Positions 1 through 8,109 of a stretch of 64,000 bases of DNA are shown in pieces. Origin of the DNA: CADEEN01 sp963740395. Lineage in GTDB: Bacteria; Pseudomonadota; Gammaproteobacteria; Burkholderiales; Burkholderiaceae_C. How positions within the stretch are numbered: the first letter of the stretch is position 1; every line of letters begins with the position of its first letter. The position numbers and the translations under genes were made by a program. The stretch is from assembly GCA_963740395.1 (NCBI GenBank), contig CAVUEP010000068.1, positions 1 to 64,000 of the forward strand, read 5' to 3'. Under the pieces are notes generated by a model. It was not told where the DNA came from and ran no database searches. It was given only the letters and a program-made list of their open reading frames with translations.

Positions 1-617
1 ATCAGGCAGGTGATCAGGCGGGTATCAAGTCCGCAACCTTGCTGGTGAAGGGCGAGAATGCTTACGGCTATGCCAAGACAGAAAGTGGTGTTCACCGCTT
101 GGTCCGTATTTCGCCTTATGACAGCGCTGCAAAGCGCCACACGAGCTTTTCGAGCGTCTGGGTCTATCCTGTCATTGATGACAATATCGATATCGAAATC
201 AACGAAGGCGATCTGAAGATCGACACTTATCGTGCTTCAGGCGCAGGCGGACAGCATGTTAACACCACCAATTCCGCGGTCCGCATCACCCACAAGCCAT
301 CTGGCATTGTCGTGGCCACCAGAACGACCGCAGCCAGCACAAGAACCGTGCAACCGCTATGGGCATGCTGAAGGCGCGTCTGTATGAAGCCGAACTGCGC
401 AAGCGTGAGGAAGTCGCAAGCGGCGAATATGCAGCGAAGACCGAAATTGGTTGGGGTCACCAAATTCGTTCTTACGTCCTCCAGCCCTATCAGATGGTCA
501 AGGATTTGCGCACCGGTGTCACTTCCCCGACGCCTGGCGACGTGCTCGACGGCGACCTCGACAATTTCATCGCCGCCGCACTCGCGCAGCGCGTGACTGG
601 CGAGGCAGTGTCTGAAG
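1..617 (+). pseudogene. prfB: Peptide chain release factor 2 fragment, frameshifted
   Basis: Release factor 2 recognises UGA/UAA stop codons and triggers peptide release through its GGQ loop. The fragment opens in frame 3 with no start and carries the catalytic motif GAGGQHVN near base 240. The frame breaks around bases 313-322, where the usual QCQNDRSQHKNR stretch begins; reading resumes in frame 2 with NDRSQHKNRATAMGML and continues to DGDLDNFIAAALAQRVTG. The last few residues and the stop are missing, and from about base 617 the sequence becomes unrelated GC-rich non-coding DNA. Base composition and wording resemble alphaproteobacterial (sphingomonad) PrfB and differ from the rest of the window. 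A misassembled contig end or a transferred remnant are both possible; the former seems likelier. Confidence 0.85.
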
Positions 618-655
618 CGAGACACCCCTCCAGCGCTCGTCACTTGCGCCGATCG

Positions 656-1050
656 ACGGCTCTGGGCCCCTTGCGGGCGTTCGCATCGGTGCTTGCGCCT
701 GCGTGCCTGCAGCGGCGCGGATCAGGCCGCCGGGGCGCCCTGCTCCGCTCATGTCCCCCGGCCTGGGCCTGCGGCCCGGGCCTCCTCCTTTACTTCGCTG
801 CGCAGGGCACCCCAGCGGCCCGATCCGGCGGCAGCCGTGGTTCGCCATCGTCGAACACCACCCAGGTGGCCTGCCGCGGGCGTGGGGTGGGCGCTGCAGC
901 GAAGTATAGGAGGAGACGGCGCCCGCCAGGGCGTCGTCGGGGGACATGAGCGAAAGCGGCCGCCCCGCGCCCGCGGCACGCGCCGATGCAAGCACGCCCG
1001 CCGCGCCAAGGCAGGCGTTCGTGAAGGTGCGCAATGGGCCCAGAACAGTA
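656..1050. repeat. Inverted pair of degenerate non-coding repeats
   Basis: Two arms, about 656-806 and 889-1050, are imperfect reverse complements. Blocks shared in the same order include TCTGGGCCC followed by TTGCG, GTGCTTGC, CGCTCATGTCCCCC, and CTCCTCC followed by TACTTCGCTGC. The spacer (about 807-888) holds no gene. No convincing coding frame crosses the region: reading frames exist on both strands but none resembles a protein. It looks like two copies of a dispersed intergenic element in opposite orientation. No transposase or clear target duplication is visible. Confidence 0.6.
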
Positions 1051-1115
1051 GCCTGTGACATGCGGCGTGGGTGGGGCCAAGCGCGCTGGCCTGAGATCAC
1101 GGGCATCATCGGCGC

Positions 1116-1370
1116 ATGCAGATCACGTTCAAGCTCTACGCCAGCCTGACCCAGTACCTGCCTGCCGACGCGCGGCGCAGCAACCAGCTGCCGCTCGACA
1201 TTGCCGAGGGCACGCCGATCGCGAAGATCATCGAGCCCTTCGGCCTGCCCGAGAAGCTGGTGCACCTGGTACTCGTCAACGGCGTCTACGTGCCGCCCGC
1301 GCAGCGACTGAGCTATGTGCCCAAGGAAGGCGACGTGCTGGCGATCTGGCCGCCGATCGGCGGCGGCTGA
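1116..1370 (+). CDS. MoaD/ThiS-family sulfur carrier protein
   Basis: 84-residue beta-grasp (ubiquitin-like) protein. It ends in PPIGGG; in MoaD and ThiS the C-terminal Gly-Gly is adenylated and thiocarboxylated, and the sulfur is then passed to molybdopterin or thiazole synthesis. The N-terminal strand (MQITFKLYASL) and the GDVLAIWPPIGGG tail fit the family. The start is the ATG at 1116. It is followed after 6 bp by a small gene of unknown function. No moaE, thiG or thiF neighbour is present, so the partner enzyme cannot be named; orphan carriers of this kind sometimes serve special molybdenum or tungsten enzymes (general knowledge, not shown here). Confidence 0.8.
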   Translation: MQITFKLYASLTQYLPADARRSNQLPLDIAEGTPIAKIIEPFGLPEKLVHLVLVNGVYVPPAQRLSYVPKEGDVLAIWPPIGGG

Positions 1371-1376
1371 CCCGCC

Positions 1377-1676
1377 GTGCAGGCCTGGTACGCCGCGCAG
1401 TTCGAGCGCGAGATGGGTTGCACCGCGGTCGAGTTGCGGCAATGGCTGCCCGGCGCGGTGCGCGGTCGCGAGGTGGCGCTGACCGCTGACGCAGCCGAGG
1501 TCGCGATCGACAACGGCCAACTCAAGCTGCGGTGGCAGACGCTGCCACCGCGCCAGATCGCGTTGGTGCGGCTGCCTCGACTGCAGGTCGGTTTCGAGTT
1601 CATCGACGTGAGCGAGGCCGCGCGCCAGGCCTTCATGCGCTACTTCGATCTATACACCCAACGTGGTGGCGGCTGA
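1377..1676 (+). CDS. Small hypothetical protein linked to the MoaD-like carrier
   Basis: 99-residue protein starting at GTG 1377, 6 bp after the MoaD-like gene, so the two are probably co-transcribed. No signal peptide or membrane segment is seen. It is rich in Arg and ends YTQRGGG, a Gly-Gly tail like that of its upstream neighbour. I do not recognise the family. The tight spacing suggests a role with the carrier protein, which is inference only. Confidence 0.6.
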   Translation: MQAWYAAQFEREMGCTAVELRQWLPGAVRGREVALTADAAEVAIDNGQLKLRWQTLPPRQIALVRLPRLQVGFEFIDVSEAARQAFMRYFDLYTQRGGG

Positions 1677-1692
1677 CTGGGACCACCCCCGT

Positions 1693-1721
1693 AGCGGCTT
1701 TGCCGCTCCCCCTCAAGGGGG
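1693..1721. terminator. Double hairpin between convergent genes
   Basis: Two adjacent perfect hairpins: AGCGGC-TTT-GCCGCT (1693-1707) and CCCCCT-CA-AGGGGG (1708-1721). They lie just after the 1377-1676 gene and face the end of mshP at 1894. They probably act as a terminator from either side, but no T-run follows. The rest of 1722-1893 shows no gene. Confidence 0.5.
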
Positions 1722-1893
1722 CTGAGGCCCGCGGCTCCAAGCTTGTCGGCTTGGACGGGCCGATGAATGGTCGCGTGTCGCGGCCATGCGGCCTGCAAGG
1801 CCCGCTGGCGGACCGGCGGAGCCGGATCCGCGGCGGCTGCTTGGTTGCTGCGTTTGTCGCGTGCATCAACGCGATTGAAGTGGGCGACCGAGG

Positions 1894-2322
1894 TCAGCGC
1901 TCTGAAGATCCGGTGGCGACGGCCTCGACGTAATCGCTGCTGGTCACGGCATTCGGGCAGGCGCCCGCCGCGGCCGGGCGGCAGGCCGTCGCGCTGAGCT
2001 GGTAGGTGCGCACCGTCGCGGCGCCTTCGGTGTGCGTGCCCGTCAGCGTGCAGCGCACCGTCACCGGGTGCGCGCCCGAGGCCAGCGGCAGATTGAGGTT
2101 GGTGGCCGCGACGCAACTCGCCGCCGCGCCCATGCGGATGCGAAAGCGGCCCCACTCCAGCCCGGCCTGCGCTGCCTGCTCGGCACGTGCCGCGCCGATC
2201 TCGCGCGCCGCGCTGGCGTGCATCGTGCCGCTCAAGGACACGGTATAGACCAGCATGCCGCCCAGCAGCACGATCAGCGCCAGCATCAACACCACCGAGA
2301 CCCCGCGCTGGTGTGGGCTCAT
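1894..2322 (-). CDS. mshP: MSHA biogenesis protein MshP
   Basis: 142-residue minor component of the MSHA pilus and last gene of the operon. The N-terminus (MSPHQRGVSVVLMLALIVLL) has a short basic leader and a hydrophobic helix of the type seen in PilX-like minor pilins. The segment after it (ASAAREIGAARAEQAAQAGL) matches the common MshP/PilX pattern. The ATG at 2322 overlaps the mshO stop by 4 bp, indicating translational coupling. mshQ, which follows mshP in vibrios, is absent; the region downstream holds only hairpins. Confidence 0.8.
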   Translation of the reverse strand: MSPHQRGVSVVLMLALIVLLGGMLVYTVSLSGTMHASAAREIGAARAEQAAQAGLEWGRFRIRMGAAASCVAATNLNLPLASGAHPVTVRCTLTGTHTEGAATVRTYQLSATACRPAAAGACPNAVTSSDYVEAVATGSSER

Positions 2323-3215
2323 GTCGCCTCCCGCACGCTGAATTCGACCACCGCCTCGGCCGACTCGACCTGGCCTGCGCCCAGGTTCGTGACCGGCTGA
2401 CTGGTGCGCAACCACACGGTCAACAGGCCGCCACTGCCGACGCCGCCGGTGGCGTTGTAAGTGAAGCGGCAGGCGCTGACGCGCGTGGCCAATGGTGCCG
2501 ACGTCGCGCCACCGAAGGCGATCGGCTGCACGGCCGCCACCGCGTAGCCCGAATAGCGCGTCAGTCGTTGCGTGGCCGGGTTGCACTCGTAGCTGACCGG
2601 GGTGGCGACGACATAGAAGCGCCGGTTCGCCGGCGCCAGGGCAAAAATGTGCGGCGTCACGCTGAGCCGCTGGTCGGTGCCCACGGCCGCCACGCTTTGC
2701 AGGCGGCTCTTGATGCCGCCCACGGGCATGCCGGTGCCGCCGAAGTACGGGTCACCGTTGGCGACGCCCGGACCGAGCGGGTTGATCACGATCCAGTCGC
2801 TGCCGGCGACGGGGGCCGTGCCGTCCAACGGGCCCAGGGTCGTGAAGCAGCTCTCGTTGCAGGCGAACTCCATCACGTCGTTCGCGCCCGGTGCGCTGCA
2901 GATGGCGGGGCAACTTTGGGCGCCGCCCGAGGCGCCAGCCCGGAACCGGCCCGAGGCGCGGACCTCGAGGTATTCGACGAACTGCCGCGCCCCGACCTGG
3001 CGCACACGCACGCTGTTGGGCAGCGCCTGGGCCAGGTCGGCGCGCAGCCGCGATACGCTGACGTCGAGTTCGCTGGCCAACGCGGCGCGCCGCGCCGCGC
3101 TCAGGTGCGCCGACATCGGCAATTGCAGCAGCGGCACCATGACCATCGCCAGGATGCCCAGCAGCGTGATCGCGACCACCATCTCGACCAAGGTGAAGCC
3201 GCGCTCGCGTCTCAC
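2319..3215 (-). CDS. mshO: MSHA pilin-like protein MshO
   Basis: 298-residue prepilin-like protein of the MSHA system. It begins MRRERGFTLVEMVVAITLLG, a type III signal with G-1 and E+5 ready for PilD-type prepilin peptidase. Length and position between mshD and mshP fit MshO, a large minor pilin. The start is GTG 3215; the frame is open further upstream, but that extension runs into the 75-bp tandem repeat and is not believable. The C-terminal half is rich in Gly, Val and Ala, with Cys pairs such as CPAICSAPG that may form disulfides. Confidence 0.85.
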   Translation of the reverse strand: MRRERGFTLVEMVVAITLLGILAMVMVPLLQLPMSAHLSAARRAALASELDVSVSRLRADLAQALPNSVRVRQVGARQFVEYLEVRASGRFRAGASGGAQSCPAICSAPGANDVMEFACNESCFTTLGPLDGTAPVAGSDWIVINPLGPGVANGDPYFGGTGMPVGGIKSRLQSVAAVGTDQRLSVTPHIFALAPANRRFYVVATPVSYECNPATQRLTRYSGYAVAAVQPIAFGGATSAPLATRVSACRFTYNATGGVGSGGLLTVWLRTSQPVTNLGAGQVESAEAVVEFSVREAT

Positions 3216-3221
3216 GGCGGG

Positions 3222-3371
3222 CCCAGCCGGCGCTGGGCCGCACCAAGCCGGCTGGCGCCCCCGCGGGGGGCAGCGAACGAAGTGAGCGTGGGGGTTCCCA
3301 GCCGGCGCCGGGCCGCCCCAAGCCGGCTGGCGCCCCCGCGGGGGGCAGCGAACGACGTGAGCGTGGGGGCT
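3222..3371. repeat. Two tandem copies of a 75-bp GC-rich hairpin unit
   Basis: Unit 1 is 3222-3296 and unit 2 is 3297-3371, with four mismatches between them. Each carries CCCAGCCGGCG, a CCCCCGCGGGGGG palindrome, and AGCGAACGA followed by GTGAGCGTGGGGG. They fill the gap between mshD and mshO inside the MSHA operon. Units of this look are dispersed intergenic repeats in some Burkholderiales (recalled, not searched). They could attenuate or process the transcript between the two genes. Confidence 0.8.
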
Positions 3372-3381
3372 CATTCCAATC

Positions 3382-4038
3382 TCAGAGTTTGTTCGGTGCA
3401 TGGCGCACTCGCAGGCCTTCGGCCGTGACCGCCGGTGTGCCGGGGCAGGTGACGGCCACGACGATGCGCAGCGCCTGCGGTCGGCCGTTGGCGTCGAGCG
3501 CCGCGATGCCGGGCAGGGCCTGGGCGGCCAGGGTCACCAGCACGCTGCAGCCGACCAGCGGGCCGGTGGCGTTGAGCACCAGACCGTTGAGGTCGCACAG
3601 GCCGGCGCAACCCGGGCCGGGCATCGCGAATCCCTGGTAGTCGCTGACGCCGTCGAACCGGTTGGCCGCGTTGTAGCGCGTCTCGCCGGGCTCGGGGCCG
3701 AGGCCGTCGACGGTCGAGGCGCAACCGGTGCCGCCGACGAACGCACCCGTGGCGACGGCGGCACGCGCATCGATGGGGTCGCAGTAGGTGAAGGGCATGT
3801 GCCGCACTTCGTCGAGCAGGCCCTGGGCCAGCGTGAGCGACTGGCGCGCCTTGAGCGTCTCGGCGGTCGCGGCCGACTGGCGCGCGGAGATGGTTGTCAT
3901 GGCCGCGGCGACGATGCCCAGCAACACGATGATGAGCAACACGTCGAGCAGGGTGAAGCCGCGTGCGGGCGTGCGCCGCGCGCCCCTGGGGCCGCGTCGG
4001 GCGTTCGCCGTGGCGGCGGCGCGGTCGCGGGGGGCCAT
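3382..4038 (-). CDS. mshD: MSHA pilin-like protein MshD
   Basis: 218-residue prepilin-like protein. After a basic leader of about 26 residues comes ARGFTLLDVLLIIVLLGIV, the prepilin cleavage site and helix. Position +5 is Asp (FTLLD) instead of the usual Glu; the acidic residue is kept, so assembly may still work. Several Cys (TYCDP, GTGCAST, GPGCAGLCDLNG) suggest disulfides. It lies 4 bp after mshC and before the tandem repeat, the standard mshC-mshD order. Confidence 0.82.
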   Translation of the reverse strand: MAPRDRAAATANARRGPRGARRTPARGFTLLDVLLIIVLLGIVAAAMTTISARQSAATAETLKARQSLTLAQGLLDEVRHMPFTYCDPIDARAAVATGAFVGGTGCASTVDGLGPEPGETRYNAANRFDGVSDYQGFAMPGPGCAGLCDLNGLVLNATGPLVGCSVLVTLAAQALPGIAALDANGRPQALRIVVAVTCPGTPAVTAEGLRVRHAPNKL

Positions 4039-4042
4039 GGCG

Positions 4043-4486
4043 CTAGAAGACGATGCCGGTCTCGCGACTGACGGTGAAGGTGTTGGCGCCGACGCTGATC
4101 ACGTGGTTGGCGTTCGGCGCGGGCTGCCCCGCGATGTTGAAGCGCACCAGCGCCGCGCCGCCCAGGACGACGCCCGCGGGTACGGGAACGACGAAGGGAT
4201 CGCTGCTGCCGGGTGTGGCGACGGGCGCGGCCAGATTGCAGGCCGGGCCGTTGGCGTAGACGACTTGCGCTTGGGCCGGCGTGAGCAGCACGCAGACATC
4301 GCGCCGCTGCGTCAGTGCGACCTTGCGGCTGTACTGCACCAGGGCGCGCAGCTGATCCAGAAATCCGCGCTCCTGCAGCGCGCGCCGATCGGTCAGGCGC
4401 GGCAGGGCCACGGCCGCGAGCACGCCCATCACGAGCATCACCACGATCAGCTCGACCATGGTGAAGCCGCGTGCAGGCGCGCGCAT
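4043..4486 (-). CDS. mshC: MSHA pilin-like protein MshC
   Basis: 147-residue prepilin with the N-terminus MRAPARGFTMVELIVVMLVM: short basic leader, G-1, F+1 and E+5. It is a GspH/FimT-sized minor pilin. It lies 8 bp after the major pilin gene. The ending SRETGIVF gives a compact beta domain typical of MshC. The ATG start puts the leader at six residues, normal for the family. Confidence 0.85.
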   Translation of the reverse strand: MRAPARGFTMVELIVVMLVMGVLAAVALPRLTDRRALQERGFLDQLRALVQYSRKVALTQRRDVCVLLTPAQAQVVYANGPACNLAAPVATPGSSDPFVVPVPAGVVLGGAALVRFNIAGQPAPNANHVISVGANTFTVSRETGIVF

Positions 4487-4494
4487 TCAGGCCC

Positions 4495-5049
4495 TCAGCA
4501 ACCCGCCGAATTGATGGCGGTGATGGTGGGCGCCTGGCCCAGCGCCGGGGGCGCCGTGTAGTTGAACGAGCAGTTGGCCGCCGCCGTGCCGCCCGTCACG
4601 CGGACCTGGATGCCACCGGCGACGCCGGCGGTCTGGTAGCCGTCGGCGGCCAAGGCGGCATTGATCTGCGCGCCGGTCGGTGCACCGCTGAGTTGCACCA
4701 CGCCCGCAGCCAGGATGATGCCGTTGGCGTTGGCAGTCGGGTACAGCAGCGTGACCTGGGTCAGGCCGTTCTCGGTACAGATGTTGCCGTTGCCGGCCGC
4801 GTTGATGTTGGGCACGCCGCCGCCGCTGGGGCAGGCCGGCTGCACCTGGCCCTGGCGCGCCATCGCCGTGCCGTGGACCATGGCCGAGGCCGCGGCCACC
4901 GCGCCGCGCGCCGCGTTGAGCTTGGCGATGCGGGCGTCGCGCTGCAGGTTCGTGAAGCGTGGCAGCGCGACCGCCGCAAGCACGCCGAGGATGACGATCA
5001 CGACGATCAGCTCGATCATCGTGAAGCCGCGTTGGTGTCTGGTTTGCAT
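4495..5049 (-). CDS. mshA: MSHA major pilin (MshA-like)
   Basis: 184-residue type IV pilin, probably the main subunit of the filament. N-terminus: MQTRHQRGFTMIELIVVIVI with G-1, F+1, E+5. The helix ends in AVALPRFTNLQRDARIAKLN, typical of MshA. Cys residues at QPACPSG, GNICTEN, ANCSF and the C-terminal Cys could form the pilin disulfides. Start is ATG 5049, preceded by AGGAGA at normal spacing, stronger than the site of most neighbours. Only one MshA/MshB-type gene is present, whereas vibrios have both mshB and mshA. Confidence 0.85.
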   Translation of the reverse strand: MQTRHQRGFTMIELIVVIVILGVLAAVALPRFTNLQRDARIAKLNAARGAVAAASAMVHGTAMARQGQVQPACPSGGGVPNINAAGNGNICTENGLTQVTLLYPTANANGIILAAGVVQLSGAPTGAQINAALAADGYQTAGVAGGIQVRVTGGTAAANCSFNYTAPPALGQAPTITAINSAGC

Positions 5050-5151
5050 GGTGATTTCTCCTAGATTGCGGGTCGATGCGGGGCGCCGTGCGTGCCGCAG
5101 CAGACCAGGGCCTGACTGCATATCGGCGTCGGCGGCGCCGACTTGAGGGGA

Positions 5152-6376
5152 CTACTTCACGACATGACTGCCCAATCTCCCACATCGGCATGAACACGCC
5201 CAGCGCCAGCACAAGAACCATGCCGCCGAGCATGACGATCAGGATCGGCTCGATCTTCGAAGACAGGGTCTTGAGCTCGTACTCGACTTCGCTCTGGTAC
5301 ATGCGGCCGATCTCGTCGAGCATTTCGCCCAGCGAGCCCGACTCCTCGCCGACCATGATCATCTGCAGCACCACGGGCGTGAAGATGCCGGTGCGCTGGC
5401 TCGTCGACAGCAGGCTCTCGCCGCGCTCGACACCGCTGCGCATGTCGTGCAGGGCGTTGGCCACATAGGCGTTCTCGACCACCTGGGCGCTGAGCGTCAG
5501 GCCGTTCACGATCGGCACGCCGCTCTTGAAAACCAGGGCCAGGCTGCGCGCGGCCTGCGACAGCACGCCCTTGCGCACCAGGGTGCCGGCGATGGGCAGG
5601 CGCAGCTTGAGCCGGTCCCAGGCCAGGCGACCCGGCACCGTGGCCAGGAACGAGCGCGCCATCAGCATGGCGGCGACGACGCCGCCGAGCAGCGCTGGCC
5701 ACCAATCGAGCATGAAGCGCGAACTGCCGAGCAGGATGCGCGTCATCAGCGGCAGTTCGGCCCGCATGTTCTCGAACACCTTGGCGAAGGCCGGGATGAC
5801 GAAGAGGTTGATCACGACCACGGCGGCGACCATGGCCAGGATGACGAAGCTGGGGTAGCGCAGGGCGGTCTTGACCTGGTCGCGCATGAATTTCTGGAAC
5901 TCGAGGTGGTGAAACAGGCTGAGGAAGATCTCTTCCAGCCGGCCGGTGGTCTCGCCGACCTTGACCATCGAGACATAGAACGGATCGAACACATCGCCGC
6001 GTTTGGCCAGCGCCTGCGACAGCTCCAGGCCGGCGTCGAGCGACTCGTTGAGGTCGCGCATCAGCCTGGCCAACGCCGGCTGCGCCGCCGACTCCTCGAG
6101 CGCCTTGAGCGCGCGCATGATCGGGATGCCGGTGCGCATCAGCGTGTACATCTGGCGCGAGAACATCATCAGTGCCACCGGGCCGATGCGGTCGCGCCCG
6201 AACCAGCGCGCCAGCACATCGCCGGCCTCGTCGACATGGCGCACAGGCTCGATGACGAGCGGCGTGACACCGGTGCCCAGCAGCCAGTCGGCCACGTGAC
6301 CCGCAGTCGCTGCGTCCAGGGTGCCGGAAACGACCCGGTTTTCGGGGTTGCGGCCCGACCAGGCGAAGCTGCTCAT
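5152..6376 (-). CDS. mshG: MSHA inner-membrane platform protein MshG (GspF family), frameshifted at C-end
   Basis: Platform protein of the pilus assembly machine, about 407 residues. Two GspF domains are visible: one after residue 60 (FSRQMYTLMRTGIPIMRALK) and one after residue 260 (GVLSQAARSLALVFKSGVPI), each with PSF/GE motifs and membrane segments near FVILAMVAAVVVINLFVI and VMLGGMVLVLALGVFMPMW. The ATG overlaps the mshE stop by 4 bp. Near base 5171 the frame runs on past the expected end into mshA out of frame. Removing one G of the GGG there gives MWEIGSHVVK and a TAG at 5152-5154, and makes the length a multiple of three. I treat the extra base as an error. Confidence 0.85.
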
Positions 6377-8070
6377 GATTGGTTGGCCACGCGCATCGCT
6401 TCGCTCACGGTGGTCTTGCCCGCCCGCGCCAGACGCACGGCGTCGGCCCGCAGCGTGAAACTGGCGAACTGCTCGCGCGCGATGCGCGTGAACTCGGCCG
6501 GATCCCCCTGGCCGGCGGCATGCACCAGCTCGGGCGTCATTTCGAGCATCTCGTAGACCCCGGCGCGGCCGCGGTAGCCGGTGCCGCGGCAGGTGTCGCA
6601 GCCCGCGCCATGGTGGTATCCGGCGTGATCGAATCCTTCGCCGAGTTCGAGTTGCAACCACTCGGTCTCATGGGCCTCGAGCTGGTGCGGGACCTTGCAG
6701 TTTTGGCAGATCGTCCGCACCAATCGCTGCGCGATCACGAGCCGCAGGCTGAGCGCGATCATGTAAGGCGGGATGCCCATGTCGGCCAGGCGCAGTGCGG
6801 CGCCGGCCGCGTCGTTGGTGTGCAGCGTGGACAGCACGAGGTGGCCGGTCAGGGCTGCGCGCAGGCCGATCTCGGCGGTCTCCTGATCGCGCATTTCGCC
6901 CACCAGCAGGACGTCGGGATCCTGGCGCAGGCAGCTGCGCAGCACGCGCGCGAAACTGAGGTCGATCTTCTCGTGCACCTGGACCTGGTTCAGGCCCGGC
7001 AACCGGTACTCGACCGGATCCTCGACCGTGATGATCTTGGTCTCGGGCTTGTTCAGTTCGGCCAGCGCGGCGTAGAGCGTGGTGGTCTTGCCGCTGCCGG
7101 TCGGGCCCGTGACCAGAATCAAGCCGGCGGTCGCCTTCAAGGCCACGCGCAGGCGCGCCAGGATGGCGTCGGGCAGGCCGATCGCGTCGAGTTGCAGCCG
7201 GTCGGCGTTCTGCGCCAGCAGGCGCATCACGACCGCCTCGCCATACTGCGTCGGCAGGGTCGAGATGCGCACGTCGATCACGGTGGCGCCGACCGTCATC
7301 TGGAAGCGGCCGTCCTGGGGCAGGCGCTTCTCGGAGATGTCGAGCGAGGACATCAGCTTCAGGCGCTGCACCATCGCCGCGGCGATCTTGGGTTCGTAGG
7401 TGTTCTGCAGTGTCATCACGCCGTCGATGCGCAGGCGGATGGCGACGTTCTTCTCCTGCGGCTCGATGTGCACGTCAGACACTGTCTGTGCCACCGCGGT
7501 CTCGAAGATCGAGTTCAGCAGGCGCACGATCGGGGCGTCGTCGCTGCCGACGCCGAAGTCCAGCCCGGCCCGCGCGGGTGCTGCCTGGGCGATGTCGGCC
7601 GCGACTTCGATCGCCAGCCCGGCCATTTCCTCGCGGCGCTGGTAGATGCGGTCGATCGCCGCCAGCAGCAGGCGCTCGGTCACGGCCACGGGCTTTACGG
7701 CGACGCGCAGCAGGCGCGTGACTTCGTCTTGCGCGAAGATGTCGGTCGGGTCGGCAAATCCGACCAACAGCACGCCGTCGCGTTCGTCCAGCACGATGGC
7801 GCGAAAGCGCCGCGCCTGTGCCTCGGGCAGTCGGCGCACCAGATCCGCATCGACTTCGCGCTTGCGCAGATCGACGAAGGGAATCTTCATCTGCTGCGCG
7901 ACGACTTCGCTGACCTTGTCCTCGCCGACGAAGCCCAGGTCCGACAGCAAGCGGCCGAGCTTGCGCCCGCTCTTCTTCTGTTCGGCCAGGGCTTCGTTGA
8001 GCTGCTCCGCCGTGATCAGGCCCTGGGCGATCAGGACATCGCCGAGACGGAATTTCTGCGGTGCGCTCAC
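6373..8070 (-). CDS. mshE: MSHA assembly ATPase MshE with c-di-GMP-binding N-domain
   Basis: 565-residue hexameric extension ATPase (GspE/PilB family). Residues 5-60 form the MshEN domain: RLGDVLIAQGLITAEQL and KLGRLLSDLG are the two tandem motifs that bind cyclic di-GMP in MshE proteins. The motor domain has Walker A GPTGSGKTTT, Walker B LLVGEMRD, a His box (LVLSTLHTND) and a Cys4 zinc motif (CQNC ... CDTC). The GTG start at 8070 fits the beginning of the MshEN domain. The gene is 39 bp after mshN and overlaps mshG. Pilus extension is therefore predicted to respond to c-di-GMP. Confidence 0.93.
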   Translation of the reverse strand: MSAPQKFRLGDVLIAQGLITAEQLNEALAEQKKSGRKLGRLLSDLGFVGEDKVSEVVAQQMKIPFVDLRKREVDADLVRRLPEAQARRFRAIVLDERDGVLLVGFADPTDIFAQDEVTRLLRVAVKPVAVTERLLLAAIDRIYQRREEMAGLAIEVAADIAQAAPARAGLDFGVGSDDAPIVRLLNSIFETAVAQTVSDVHIEPQEKNVAIRLRIDGVMTLQNTYEPKIAAAMVQRLKLMSSLDISEKRLPQDGRFQMTVGATVIDVRISTLPTQYGEAVVMRLLAQNADRLQLDAIGLPDAILARLRVALKATAGLILVTGPTGSGKTTTLYAALAELNKPETKIITVEDPVEYRLPGLNQVQVHEKIDLSFARVLRSCLRQDPDVLLVGEMRDQETAEIGLRAALTGHLVLSTLHTNDAAGAALRLADMGIPPYMIALSLRLVIAQRLVRTICQNCKVPHQLEAHETEWLQLELGEGFDHAGYHHGAGCDTCRGTGYRGRAGVYEMLEMTPELVHAAGQGDPAEFTRIAREQFASFTLRADAVRLARAGKTTVSEAMRVANQS

Positions 8071-8109
8071 TTGGGATTCCTTAGGCAGTGGTGGGCGGCG
8101 GGCCGCATC

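Noticed and set aside
4487..6661. A 724-codon minus-strand frame that appears to fuse mshG with a long Arg-rich tail
   Set aside because: The tail is mshA read out of frame; one extra G near 5171 removes the normal mshG stop.
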